The translations under genes and the position numbers were made by a program. A DNA stretch of 64,000 nucleotides from contig NZ_JASGBP010000004.1 in NCBI RefSeq assembly GCF_030053345.1, positions 124,001 to 188,000 on the forward strand. The letters run 5' to 3'. Below are positions 33,166-41,755 of this stretch, piece after piece. The stretch comes from Flavobacterium sedimenticola. GTDB lineage: Bacteria; Bacteroidota; Bacteroidia; Flavobacteriales; Flavobacteriaceae. The notes under the pieces are model-generated. The model searched no databases and was not told the origin of the DNA. It saw only the letters and a list, made by a program, of their open reading frames with translations. Position 1 is the first letter of the stretch. The number at the start of each line of letters is the position of its first letter.

Positions 33166-33183
33166 AACCGAGACGTTTAAAAT

Positions 33184-33711
33184 TTATTTTTTGATTAATT
33201 GAAATAAGGCTTCGTCATGAAAAGTATTGTGAATAAAATTCCAATCTTTCTTAACGCCAATTTTTTCGAACCCAAATGTAGTAAAAAGCGCTAAACTTGC
33301 TGCATTTTCAGTTCCTATATTGGCATACAACTGATGCAGTTGTAGTTGCTGAAAGGCATAATCGATAACCAAACCTAAAGCTTCTTTCCCAAAACCGGTC
33401 TTTCTGTTGGCTTCCTCTTGGATAATAATCCCTACTCCGGCACGTCGGTTTTTAGGGTCAAAATCGAATAAATCAATCAGTCCGATGGCCTCAGCATTTC
33501 CCTTTTTACAAATAGCCAGTCGCAGTTGCTTGGCTTCGTATATATCCTGATAGGCGTTTTCGAGATACTGACGGATGAGAAATTTGCTGTAAGGCGTTTG
33601 CGTATGGCTTACTTCCCAAATCGTTTCATCGTTTTCAATAGCATAGACAAACGCTAAATCTTCGGGTTCGAGGGCGCGCAAAAAAAGATGTTGTCCTTGT
33701 AATGTTAGCAT
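33184..33711 (-). CDS. GNAT family N-acetyltransferase (RimJ/RimL-like)
   Basis: A 175-residue acetyltransferase of the Acetyltransf_3 type. The acetyl-CoA region RRAGVGIIIQEEANRKTGFG is followed by LYANIGTENAASLALFTTFG. The N-terminus MLTLQGQHLFLRALEPEDL is typical of RimJ/RimL and spermidine acetyltransferase relatives. Its ATG overlaps the end of dapF by 7 bp, so it is translationally coupled to it. Substrate unknown. Confidence 0.88.
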   Translation of the reverse strand: MLTLQGQHLFLRALEPEDLAFVYAIENDETIWEVSHTQTPYSKFLIRQYLENAYQDIYEAKQLRLAICKKGNAEAIGLIDLFDFDPKNRRAGVGIIIQEEANRKTGFGKEALGLVIDYAFQQLQLHQLYANIGTENAASLALFTTFGFEKIGVKKDWNFIHNTFHDEALFQLIKK

Positions 33712-34487
33712 GTTATCTCTCCTTCAAAAACAAAAGTTGCCGGACCTTTCAAAAACACATGAGTATACCTATCGCCTTCTTTTACAAAAGAAACCTCCAA
33801 TTTTCCGCCTTCGACATCTAAAAAAATATGATGTGCTTGGGTTTTCCCCAGGGCATGCATGGCAATCGCTGTAGCTGTAGCGCCGGTGCCGCAAGATAGT
33901 GTTTCATCTTCTACACCGCGCTCATAGGTGCGCAACGCAAAATGATTGTCTGCTATTTGAGACACAAAATTGACATTACTCCCCGGTTTACCATACAAAT
34001 CAGAATACCGAATTTCGGCACCTTTATTTTTGACATCATAGTTTTTCAAATCGTTAACCATGGTCACATGGTGAGGAGAACCGGTATTAAGAAATACATA
34101 ATCGGCTTCTTTTTTGATAAAATCAACTTCTTTCATTTGCAATGAAATCGTTCCGTCTTCAAGTACGGAAGCATGGTGTAAACCATCGGTAGCGATAAAA
34201 TCGGCTTCCTGCTGAATTACATGGAGTTTTTTGGCGAAAGCCACCAAACAGCGCCCGCCGTTTCCACACATCGAACTTTCATTGCCATCAGAATTGTAAT
34301 ATACCATTCTGAAATCGGTTTCCGCATCGTTTTCTAACAGAATCAATCCGTCAGCACCGATTCCGAAGCGTCGATCGCATAATTTCTTGATAAGCAGGGT
34401 ATCGTTTTTAGGGAAAAAATCGTTACGATTGTCAATCATGACAAAGTCGTTTCCGGTTCCTTGATATTTGGCAAAATGAATCTTCAT
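33705..34487 (-). CDS. dapF: Diaminopimelate epimerase
   Basis: Converts LL- to meso-diaminopimelate for lysine and peptidoglycan synthesis. It has 260 residues. The two catalytic cysteines are Cys74 (MCGNGGRC) and Cys199 (LSCGTGATA). I start at ATG 34487 (MKIHFAKYQGTGNDF), the family N-terminus; the open frame's earlier ATG at 34529 adds 14 residues and overlaps the -7 box. It heads an operon with GNAT, mltG and DUF2279, linking precursor supply with glycan processing. Confidence 0.96.
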   Translation of the reverse strand: MKIHFAKYQGTGNDFVMIDNRNDFFPKNDTLLIKKLCDRRFGIGADGLILLENDAETDFRMVYYNSDGNESSMCGNGGRCLVAFAKKLHVIQQEADFIATDGLHHASVLEDGTISLQMKEVDFIKKEADYVFLNTGSPHHVTMVNDLKNYDVKNKGAEIRYSDLYGKPGSNVNFVSQIADNHFALRTYERGVEDETLSCGTGATATAIAMHALGKTQAHHIFLDVEGGKLEVSFVKEGDRYTHVFLKGPATFVFEGEITC

Positions 34488-34503
34488 AGCATAGTTTCTT
34501 CCA

Positions 34504-34511
34504 CAAAGATA
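34504..34511 (-). promoter_or_regulatory. -7 promoter box TATCTTTG for the dapF operon
   Basis: Exact TAnnTTTG on the minus strand, 16 bp before ATG 34487, implying a leader of about 10 nt. Confidence 0.6.
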
Positions 34512-34560
34512 ACAAATATTAAGATTCACTTAAAAAGTGTTAAACCACCGTTAAAGGGAG

Positions 34561-34591
34561 TTTGTTCCAAAAATGAAAGTTTTTAATTTTA
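34561..34591 (+). promoter_or_regulatory. Promoter of degQ
   Basis: TTTG at 34561-34564, 19-bp spacer, TAATTTTA at 34584-34591 (one mismatch to TAnnTTTG). Confidence 0.5.
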
Positions 34592-34617
34592 CTGTAATAA
34601 TTTAAATGTATGTGATT

Positions 34618-36003
34618 ATGAAACGATTCTCAAGTTTATTTTTAGTGTCATTATTAAGCGGCGCTACTACACTTGGTGCCTATAAATTATTTTTTGATTC
34701 CGATTCCAAAAACAGCATTATTACGGAAGCGCCGAACCATTACAACAGAACGGTAGGATTATCGGGAGAAGCAATCGATTTTACCAAAGCTGCCGAAAAT
34801 GCGGTTCATACGGTTGTTCACGTCAAGAATGTTTCGGTTAGAACCGTTTCTAACCCTATTATGGAATTTTTCTATGGTCAGCGCGGTGGTCAACAACAGG
34901 AACAAATCGGAACCGGTTCGGGTGTGATTATTTCTGAAGACGGCTACATTGTAACTAACAATCATGTGATAAAAGATGCCACAGAGTTGGAAGTAACGTT
35001 AAACAATAATAAATCCTACAAAGCAAAATTGATTGGTACCGATTCTAAAATGGATATTGCCTTACTAAAAATCAACGCCGATGAAAAATTGCCCTATTCT
35101 GTTTTTGCCGATTCCGATCAGGTAAAAGTAGGCGAATGGGTTTTAGCGGTAGGAAATCCATACAACTTAAATTCGACCGTAACAGCCGGAATTGTATCGG
35201 CAAAAGCCCGAAACTTAGATACTAACGGCATACAATCGTTTATCCAAACCGATGCGGCCGTAAATCCCGGAAACAGCGGCGGAGCCTTAGTGAATACTCG
35301 TGGCGAGCTAATTGGTATCAACACGATGATTTCATCACCAACCGGAAGCTATACCGGTTATTCGTTTGCGGTACCTTCTAACATTACACGCAAAATTATT
35401 GAAGACATTATGGAGTTTGGCGGTGTACAACGCGGAATCTTAGGCGTGGAAGGCAATGAGTTAAACAGCAAAGCTTCGAAAGAATTGGGCATTACCGATA
35501 CGGAAGGATTTTATATTGGTAAAGTAACCAAAAATTCGGGTGCCGAAAAAGCCGGACTCAAAAGCGGGGATATCATCAAAAAATTAGACAACCAAAAAAT
35601 CACTTCGTTTGCCGAGTTGACCGGTTATATCAATACCAAAAGACCGAATGACAAAGTACAAGTGACCTTTGTGAGAGACGGACAAACCAAAACGGCCTCG
35701 GTGACTTTGATTAAAAACGACGTATTTACTACCGAATTCAAAGGATTAGAATTGGAGAATATCGATGCCGCTGACAAAAAGAGATTCCGAATTGATTATG
35801 GGGTTCGCATACGGGACATCAACAATGAAAATCTAAAACCGTATTACGACCAGTTGAAAGGAAACATTATTCTCTCGGTTGACAATGTGAAGGCCACTGA
35901 TGTAGAAACCATTTCCCGATTTTTGAATCGAAAAGACGAAAACCAAAGCGTTAATATCCAAATGATTAATCGCATGGGACAAGTTATTCAAATTATCATA
36001 TAG
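34618..36003 (+). CDS. Periplasmic serine endoprotease of the DegP/DegQ/HtrA family
   Basis: Protease and chaperone for misfolded envelope proteins. It has 461 residues from ATG 34618 (MKRFSSLFLV); an ATG four codons upstream is possible. The N-terminal signal sequence or anchor (about 5-22) is followed by a trypsin-like domain with the triad His116 (TNNHVI), Asp146 (KMDIALL) and Ser220 (NPGNSGGAL). Two PDZ domains follow, at about 275-365 (with GILGVEGNELNSKASKEL) and about 370-461. It has its own promoter and a strong terminator, so it is monocistronic. Confidence 0.95.
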   Translation: MKRFSSLFLVSLLSGATTLGAYKLFFDSDSKNSIITEAPNHYNRTVGLSGEAIDFTKAAENAVHTVVHVKNVSVRTVSNPIMEFFYGQRGGQQQEQIGTGSGVIISEDGYIVTNNHVIKDATELEVTLNNNKSYKAKLIGTDSKMDIALLKINADEKLPYSVFADSDQVKVGEWVLAVGNPYNLNSTVTAGIVSAKARNLDTNGIQSFIQTDAAVNPGNSGGALVNTRGELIGINTMISSPTGSYTGYSFAVPSNITRKIIEDIMEFGGVQRGILGVEGNELNSKASKELGITDTEGFYIGKVTKNSGAEKAGLKSGDIIKKLDNQKITSFAELTGYINTKRPNDKVQVTFVRDGQTKTASVTLIKNDVFTTEFKGLELENIDAADKKRFRIDYGVRIRDINNENLKPYYDQLKGNIILSVDNVKATDVETISRFLNRKDENQSVNIQMINRMGQVIQIII

Positions 36004-36028
36004 CTTACATTCATCTTACTTATTTTTC

Positions 36029-36059
36029 AAAAAACCGGTCGCTGATGACCGGTTTTTTT
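36029..36059 (+). terminator. Intrinsic terminator of the DegQ-type protease gene
   Basis: AACCGGTC (36033-36040) pairs with GACCGGTT (36047-36054), 6-nt loop, As before and Ts after. Confidence 0.92.
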
Positions 36060-36106
36060 ATTGTTAAAAAATTACGAAATCGTTTTCGTGAAAGACTTCT
36101 ATTTTA

Positions 36107-36114
36107 TACTTTTG
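36107..36114 (+). promoter_or_regulatory. -7 promoter box TACTTTTG for gap
   Basis: Exact TAnnTTTG, 44 bp before the ATG. The bases at the usual -33 distance read TTTCG, a weak match to TTTG. Confidence 0.6.
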
Positions 36115-36158
36115 CGCCAAATTTAATTTTTCAACACAACTTAACTTTTTTCTTTTTT

Positions 36159-37607
36159 ATGAGCAGTACTACTTTATATGAGAAGGAATTATCTTTTCAG
36201 GCCGACAGACGCAAAGCCGGCGTAGAATTAATCAAGATTATCAGCGATTTATGGTTTGACAAATCCATCGAGTTGGTGCTTTTCAGAAACCAATTGATTG
36301 ACCGAAATGTAAGCGACATCATCAATTTACACGAATATGCCGGTGAATTTGTTCAAAAACCCATTAACGTTTTTGATTCGGTAGAAATTGCTCGCGCCAT
36401 TGAAAATTTAGACTTACCGCCTTCTCGTATTGATATCGGAAAATTAACTTACGAATATCATTTAGAAGACAATAAATACCATGACAGCAGAGCTTTTGTA
36501 ATTGACAAACTCAAAAATGCCAAAGACTTCAAAAACATCCAACCCAAAGATGTGGTATTGTATGGTTTTGGACGTATCGGGCGTTTGTTAGCGCGTGAAA
36601 TGATGAGTAAAATAGGCAAAGGACAACAATTGCGCTTAAGAGCTATTGTTACCCGTGATCGCAACGATGCGTTGTCTTTAGAAAAAAGAGCTTCGTTATT
36701 GCGTTACGACTCGGTGCACGGTGACTTTGAAGGATCCGTTCAAGCCGATACCGAAAACAATGCTTTGATTATCAACGGAACTACAGTTCACATTATTACG
36801 GCTGCCGGTCCGGAAGAAATTGACTATACTCAATACGGCATCAATGATGCTTTGGTGATTGACAACACCGGTGCATTTACGACGGAAGAAGCCTTAAAAC
36901 GTCATCTGACTTCAAAAGGTGTCGATAAGGTGTTGTTAACAGCACCCGGAAAAGGCGTTCCTAACATTGTTTACGGCGTGAATCACAACGACTACAATCC
37001 GGATGAAGTGGATATTTACTCCGCTGCTTCTTGTACCACTAATGCGATTACTCCGGTTTTAAAAGCCATTGAAGATACGCTTGGCGTGGTAAAAGGCCAT
37101 TTAGAAACCATTCATGCGTATACCAACGACCAAAACTTGGTTGATAATATGCATAAAAAATACCGTCGCGGTAGAGCCGCAGCGTTAAATATGGTTATCA
37201 CCGAAACCGGTGCCGGTACGGCCGTTGCCAAAGCATTACCGAGTTTGGCCGGAAAATTAACTTCTAACGCTATCCGTGTTCCGGTACCTAACGGTTCATT
37301 GGTTGTTTTAAACTTGGAGGTTGGCAAAGAAACTTCGGTAACCGAAGTGAATGACATAATGAAAAAATACGCCTTAGAAGGGGAATTGGTAGAGCAAATC
37401 AGATATTCGCTTAACAACGAATTGGTTTCTTCCGACATCGTAGGTACGGCGCAGCCTTCTATTTATGATAGTAACGCTACTATTGTCTCCGGAGACGGAA
37501 AAAATATTGTACTTTATGTATGGTATGACAACGAGTATGGTTACAGTCATCAGGTTATTCGTTTGGCTAAATACATCGCGAAAGTAAGACGCTATACTTA
37601 TTATTAA
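36159..37607 (+). CDS. gap: Glyceraldehyde-3-phosphate dehydrogenase with N-terminal extension
   Basis: Phosphorylating GAPDH of glycolysis or gluconeogenesis. It has 482 residues, about 130 more than the usual 330-340. The extension (residues 1-130) precedes the NAD-binding GFGRIGRL (about 136-143). The catalytic Cys292 is in SAASCTTNAITP, and the C-terminal WYDNEYGYSHQV is conserved. ATG 36159 is chosen because the open frame's earlier start at 36045 lies in the upstream terminator. Long GAPDHs of this kind are known in Bacteroidota and some proteobacteria. The function of the extension is not known to me. Confidence 0.95.
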   Translation: MSSTTLYEKELSFQADRRKAGVELIKIISDLWFDKSIELVLFRNQLIDRNVSDIINLHEYAGEFVQKPINVFDSVEIARAIENLDLPPSRIDIGKLTYEYHLEDNKYHDSRAFVIDKLKNAKDFKNIQPKDVVLYGFGRIGRLLAREMMSKIGKGQQLRLRAIVTRDRNDALSLEKRASLLRYDSVHGDFEGSVQADTENNALIINGTTVHIITAAGPEEIDYTQYGINDALVIDNTGAFTTEEALKRHLTSKGVDKVLLTAPGKGVPNIVYGVNHNDYNPDEVDIYSAASCTTNAITPVLKAIEDTLGVVKGHLETIHAYTNDQNLVDNMHKKYRRGRAAALNMVITETGAGTAVAKALPSLAGKLTSNAIRVPVPNGSLVVLNLEVGKETSVTEVNDIMKKYALEGELVEQIRYSLNNELVSSDIVGTAQPSIYDSNATIVSGDGKNIVLYVWYDNEYGYSHQVIRLAKYIAKVRRYTYY

Positions 37608-37628
37608 TAGTTATTAATTCAGTAGGGT

Positions 37629-37669
37629 AAAGTCCGTTTGGTTTGTTTCAGAAACTAAACGGACTTTCT
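37629..37669 (+). terminator. Probable terminator of gap
   Basis: An 11-bp perfect stem AAAGTCCGTTT (37629-37639) with AAACGGACTTT (37657-37667). The long loop holds its own small stem. The T-run is short, so efficiency is uncertain. Confidence 0.7.
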
Positions 37670-37695
37670 AATTAACACTTTTTTGTTAATAAGTA

Positions 37696-37725
37696 TTGTA
37701 TGTAAAAAAATAATTGTTATTTTTC
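37696..37725 (+). promoter_or_regulatory. Promoter of the small secreted protein gene
   Basis: TTG at 37696-37698, 19-bp spacer, TATTTTTC at 37718-37725 (one mismatch to TAnnTTTG), 36 bp before ATG 37761. Confidence 0.5.
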
Positions 37726-37760
37726 GTCCGTCAAAATTAAGTCCCAAGTATCAAACCATT

Positions 37761-38132
37761 ATGAAAAAAGTATTTTTTAGTTTTTTAGTGATGACCTGCT
37801 TTGCCTTCAATAAAAGTGAAGAACCCAAAGTAACTACCTACAGTTATGGTCATAACGGAATGGAATACGTAGCTCGAAACAAAAACGGCACGGTTATCAT
37901 TAGTACCTACAATGCCAAAATGACTATTCGTCAGGAAATTGCCACCAAGATTTACAACATGTATTTAAATCACAACTTAGAAAGTGATAAAGTAGTGACT
38001 GTTTTTGGTGATGAAGCCGATGTTACCGGCAGGTGTGTGATTCGAAAAAAAGAAAATCTTACAGTAGTCGATTTTTATTACGAATCGGTGAGCTGGTGTT
38101 CCGGTCATAAAGAAATTTATAAAAAGAATTAA
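37761..38132 (+). CDS. Hypothetical small secreted protein
   Basis: A 123-residue protein I do not recognise. ATG 37761 gives a short N-terminal hydrophobic segment after two lysines (MKKVFFSFLVMTCFAF), consistent with a signal peptide; an earlier in-frame ATG (37683) would add 26 non-signal residues and include the promoter. The mature part has alternating strands (KNGTVIISTYNAKMTI, DKVVTVFGDEADVTGRC) and two cysteines (in GRCVIR and SWCSGHK) that could form a disulfide. It has its own promoter and a strong terminator, so it is monocistronic. Function unknown. Confidence 0.7.
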   Translation: MKKVFFSFLVMTCFAFNKSEEPKVTTYSYGHNGMEYVARNKNGTVIISTYNAKMTIRQEIATKIYNMYLNHNLESDKVVTVFGDEADVTGRCVIRKKENLTVVDFYYESVSWCSGHKEIYKKN

Positions 38133-38137
38133 TCGAT

Positions 38138-38172
38138 AAAAAAAGCTCAACCAAATGGTTGAGCTTTTTTTT
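38138..38172. terminator. Bidirectional terminator between the small secreted protein gene and acn
   Basis: AGCTCAACC (38144-38152) with GGTTGAGCT (38157-38165), 4-nt loop, A-run on the left and T-run on the right, so it can serve both convergent genes. Confidence 0.92.
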
Positions 38173-38192
38173 ATGAAACTAATTTGTTGCGC

Positions 38193-40457
38193 TTAGGCTT
38201 TTCCGGCTGCAATTAAGTTTAAAGCCGAACCGGCTACAAACCAGCCTATTTGACCTTCGTTATAGGTATGATTTGCTTTGATGATATCTTTAGAACCATC
38301 GGCGTGTACAAACTCTAAAGTTAACGGTTTGCCCGGAGCAAATTCGGTTAAATCTAAGAAGTTGATGGTATCATCTTCCTGGATTTTATCGTAATCCGCT
38401 TCATTGGCAAACGTCAAGGCTAACATTCCTTGTTTTTTTAAGTTGGTTTCGTGAATACGGGCAAAAGATTTCACCAATACCGCTTTCACACCCAAGAAAC
38501 GTGGCTCCATTGCCGCGTGTTCGCGAGAGGAACCTTCCCCGTAATTGTGATCACCCACAACTATAGAAGGAATACCAGCTGCTTTATAAGCTCTTTGCAC
38601 TTTAGGCACTTCATCGTACGCACCGGTTAATTGATTTTTAACGGAGTTGGCTTTACCGTTAAAGGCATTTTCGGCACCAATCAACATATTATTGGAAATA
38701 TTATCTAAATGTCCGCGGAAACGCAACCAAGGACCGGCCATAGAAATATGATCGGTAGTACATTTTCCGAACGCTTTGATTAACAACTTGGCTCCGGTGT
38801 AATTTTTTCCGTCCCAAGGCTCAAAAGGCGCTAACAATTGCAAACGGTCTGAAGTTGGCGAAACCACTACCTCTACCGAAGAACCATCGGCTGCCGGAGC
38901 TTGATACCCTGCATCTTCTACATCAAAACCTCGTTTTGGCAACTCATCACCACTAGGCGGATTTAATTTTACCGCTTCGCCTTTATCGTTGAGTAAAGTA
39001 TCAGTAATCGGATTGAATGATAAATCACCGGCAATGGCTAAAGCCGCTACCATTTCGGGTGAAGTTACAAAAGCGTGCGTATTCGGGTTACCATCGGCAC
39101 GTTTAGAGAAGTTTCTGTTGAACGAGTGAACAATGGTATTCTTTTCGCCTTTATCAGCCCCGGTTCTGTCCCATTGTCCGATACACGGTCCGCACGCATT
39201 GGTGAACACTTTGGTTCCCATTTTTTCAAAAGTAGCAATGATACCGTCTCTTTCGATGGTGTAGCGAATTTGTTCCGAACCCGGATTGATTCCGAATTCC
39301 GCTTTTGGTGTGATTCCATGGGCTACAGCCTGCTCTACAATAGAGGCCGCGCGCGCCATATCTTCGTAAGACGAATTGGTACAAGATCCAATCAATCCCC
39401 ATTCTACTTTTAACGGCCAACCGTTAGCGATGGCCTCCTCTTTCATTTTAGACACAGGCGTTCCTCTGTCCGGGGTAAACGGACCGTTAATGTGTGGTTC
39501 TAATTCGGATAAATTAATTTCGATTAATTGATCGAAATAGTCTGCCGGATTAGCATACACTTCGGCATCAGCGGTTAAGTATGAAGCTACTTTATCCGCA
39601 GCATTTACTACATCTTGACGCCCGGTAGCCGCTAAATATCTTCTCATCGAATCGTCGTAACCAAACGTAGATGTTGTGGCTCCGATTTCGGCGCCCATAT
39701 TACAAATGGTTCCTTTTCCGGTACATGACATGGAAGTCGCTCCTTCACCGAAGTATTCTACGATAGCTCCGGTTCCTCCTTTTACGGTAAGAATATCGGC
39801 AACTTTTAAGATGACATCCTTTGGCGCTGTCCACCCGTTTAATTTTCCGGTCAATTTTACACCGATTAATTTAGGAAATTTCAATTCCCAGGACATGCCC
39901 GACATTACGTCGACAGCATCAGCACCACCTACTCCGATGGCTAACATCCCCAATCCGCCGGCATTCACCGTATGCGAATCGGTACCAATCATCATTCCGC
40001 CCGGAAAGGCATAATTCTCTAAAACAATTTGATGGATAATTCCGGAGCCCGGTTTCCAGAATCCGATGCCGTATTTATTGGAAACAGACGAAAGGAAATC
40101 GAATACTTCTTTAGATTGGGTATTGGCAACCGCCAAATCGGTTTTGGCACCCACTTTAGCTTGGATTAAGTGATCACAATGCACGGTTGTCGGCACGGCT
40201 ACTTTACTTTTTCCGGCATGCATAAATTGCAATAATGCCATTTGTGCCGTAGCATCTTGACACGCTACTCTGTCGGGAGCAAAATCGACATAATCTTTAC
40301 CACGTGTAAATGCCTGAGAAGGCATACCTTCCCACAAATGCGAATATAAAATCTTTTCGGATAAGGTAAGCGGACGACCAACCAATTCACGTGCTTTATC
40401 GACACGAGCAGCCATGGTTGCGTACACTTTTTCAATCATTTCAATATCAAAAGCCAT
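38193..40457 (-). CDS. Aconitate hydratase (mitochondrial-type)
   Basis: TCA-cycle enzyme interconverting citrate and isocitrate through a 4Fe-4S cluster. It has 754 residues. The three cluster cysteines are Cys359 (IGSCTNSS), Cys422 and Cys425 (ACGPCIGQW). [13 protein letters not shown] and the C-terminal swivel motif [16 protein letters not shown] are present. The sequence is closest in style to the mitochondrial aconitase branch (start [20 protein letters not shown]), which is the common form in Bacteroidota, and unlike E. coli AcnB. A -7 box lies about 30 bp before the ATG. Monocistronic. Confidence 0.95.
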   Translation of the reverse strand: MAFDIEMIEKVYATMAARVDKARELVGRPLTLSEKILYSHLWEGMPSQAFTRGKDYVDFAPDRVACQDATAQMALLQFMHAGKSKVAVPTTVHCDHLIQAKVGAKTDLAVANTQSKEVFDFLSSVSNKYGIGFWKPGSGIIHQIVLENYAFPGGMMIGTDSHTVNAGGLGMLAIGVGGADAVDVMSGMSWELKFPKLIGVKLTGKLNGWTAPKDVILKVADILTVKGGTGAIVEYFGEGATSMSCTGKGTICNMGAEIGATTSTFGYDDSMRRYLAATGRQDVVNAADKVASYLTADAEVYANPADYFDQLIEINLSELEPHINGPFTPDRGTPVSKMKEEAIANGWPLKVEWGLIGSCTNSSYEDMARAASIVEQAVAHGITPKAEFGINPGSEQIRYTIERDGIIATFEKMGTKVFTNACGPCIGQWDRTGADKGEKNTIVHSFNRNFSKRADGNPNTHAFVTSPEMVAALAIAGDLSFNPITDTLLNDKGEAVKLNPPSGDELPKRGFDVEDAGYQAPAADGSSVEVVVSPTSDRLQLLAPFEPWDGKNYTGAKLLIKAFGKCTTDHISMAGPWLRFRGHLDNISNNMLIGAENAFNGKANSVKNQLTGAYDEVPKVQRAYKAAGIPSIVVGDHNYGEGSSREHAAMEPRFLGVKAVLVKSFARIHETNLKKQGMLALTFANEADYDKIQEDDTINFLDLTEFAPGKPLTLEFVHADGSKDIIKANHTYNEGQIGWFVAGSALNLIAAGKA

Positions 40458-40487
40458 AATACAATTGGGTTAATTTTGTTTGCTTTG

Positions 40488-40495
40488 CAAATTTA
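40488..40495 (-). promoter_or_regulatory. -7 promoter box TAAATTTG for the aconitase gene
   Basis: Exact TAnnTTTG on the minus strand, 30 bp before ATG 40457. No TTG at the ideal distance. Confidence 0.6.
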
Positions 40496-40624
40496 CGAAA
40501 ACGTTGTACTTGTGAAAAATTTTTAAGAAAATAAGTTGTTTACTGAGAATGATTTGCGAAAAGCAAATTTTTGATGCATCTTTTTTGTCAAATACACATT
40601 TATATCATCAAAAATTGAAAATTA

Positions 40625-41734
40625 TTAACTTTTATCTCTTAAATCCATCAAGGGTTTTTCATAAAAGCGATAGAGTAAATAACTCAACAGTAGCGTCAGC
40701 GCTATGTAAGCAATCAAAAAAGGATACAACTCTAACGGATTTGAAGCATCATAACGTATGTAATTTTTCATGACATGCAGTATGACCCCATAATGCAATA
40801 AATAAATAGAATACGATAAAACACTAATCCATACTATGGGTTTTCGGATACCGGATGCTTCCGATTTCCATTCGGAAAGAAAAGGCAAAAAACAGGCTAC
40901 CATTACAGAAACCAACGGTAAATACAACACGTTCCAAAATACCGGATACGTCTCAATAAACAATTTAAAATAACCGATAGCCACAAATTGGAAGAGAAAA
41001 AGAAAAATACCAATGACAAAAAACAAATAGCGACATTTTTGCCATAAAGCCGTAACGTTATAATACAGCCAACTGCATAAGACCCCGATAAAAATACTGT
41101 CGAGGCGATAGAGCACCACCGCTTTCAGCGACATATTCCATTGGTTCAGATTCACATTGGTCGTGGTCCTTTGGTAGTATATCTTATTCAGAAAAAAAAC
41201 GATAATCAACAAGATAACCGAATACAGAAAAAAACGCGCTTTGTTTCGAGGTTTTGCCACTAAACCTAAAACCAACAAGGTGAAAGGCAACACAATATAA
41301 GCGTATTCTTCTACCGATAAACTCCACGATTCGGTAAAAAAGGGCGTCATGGGCGTGACTGCATTTTGGATGAAAAAATAGTATTTCCACACATACGACA
41401 AATCGTAGCGAAAGGCATAACCGATGGCGATGTTCACGGTAAGAATCAGAAAATAGTTCGGCAAGGTGCGAAACCACCTTCTTTTGAGAAAATAAAAAAC
41501 ACTATGAAGTCTGAAATCTTCTTTTATGTACAATTGATAGATGATTTTCCCGATAAGAAAACCACTGAGTACAAAAAAAACTTCTACACCTAAAAATCCG
41601 CTCAGCACCATCAATTGATGGAAAATGCCATCCGTTAACGGAAAAATCCAAACACAATGGCCAAACAAAACCAAGGTGATGGCTATTGCTCTCATCAGGT
41701 CTAATCCGAAAATGCGATGCGTGCTGTCAAACAT
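40625..41734 (-). CDS. Acyltransferase 3 family membrane protein (OafA-like)
   Basis: A 369-residue integral membrane protein with about ten TM helices. The family motif AITLVLFGHCVWIF holds the conserved His early in helix 1, followed by LSGFLGVEVFFVLSGFLIG and the SWSLSVEEYAYIVLP motif. Relatives O-acetylate lipopolysaccharide, exopolysaccharide or peptidoglycan from the cytoplasmic side. No polysaccharide cluster is adjacent, so the acceptor is unknown. Divergent from the copper-monooxygenase-like gene, with only 21 bp between the two ATG codons. Confidence 0.93.
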   Translation of the reverse strand: MFDSTHRIFGLDLMRAIAITLVLFGHCVWIFPLTDGIFHQLMVLSGFLGVEVFFVLSGFLIGKIIYQLYIKEDFRLHSVFYFLKRRWFRTLPNYFLILTVNIAIGYAFRYDLSYVWKYYFFIQNAVTPMTPFFTESWSLSVEEYAYIVLPFTLLVLGLVAKPRNKARFFLYSVILLIIVFFLNKIYYQRTTTNVNLNQWNMSLKAVVLYRLDSIFIGVLCSWLYYNVTALWQKCRYLFFVIGIFLFLFQFVAIGYFKLFIETYPVFWNVLYLPLVSVMVACFLPFLSEWKSEASGIRKPIVWISVLSYSIYLLHYGVILHVMKNYIRYDASNPLELYPFLIAYIALTLLLSYLLYRFYEKPLMDLRDKS

Positions 41735-41743
41735 ATAAAAGTG

Positions 41744-41751
41744 TACATTTG
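41744..41751 (+). promoter_or_regulatory. -7 promoter box TACATTTG placed for a leaderless transcript
   Basis: Exact TAnnTTTG ending only 4 bp before ATG 41756. With the usual 5-7 bp spacing to +1, transcription would start at or just before the ATG itself. Confidence 0.5.
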
Positions 41752-41755
41752 TGTA

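Noticed and set aside
36045..36158. Upstream extension of the GAPDH frame starting at 36045
   Set aside because: It begins in the terminator of the protease gene and contains the -7 box; the residues have no family similarity.
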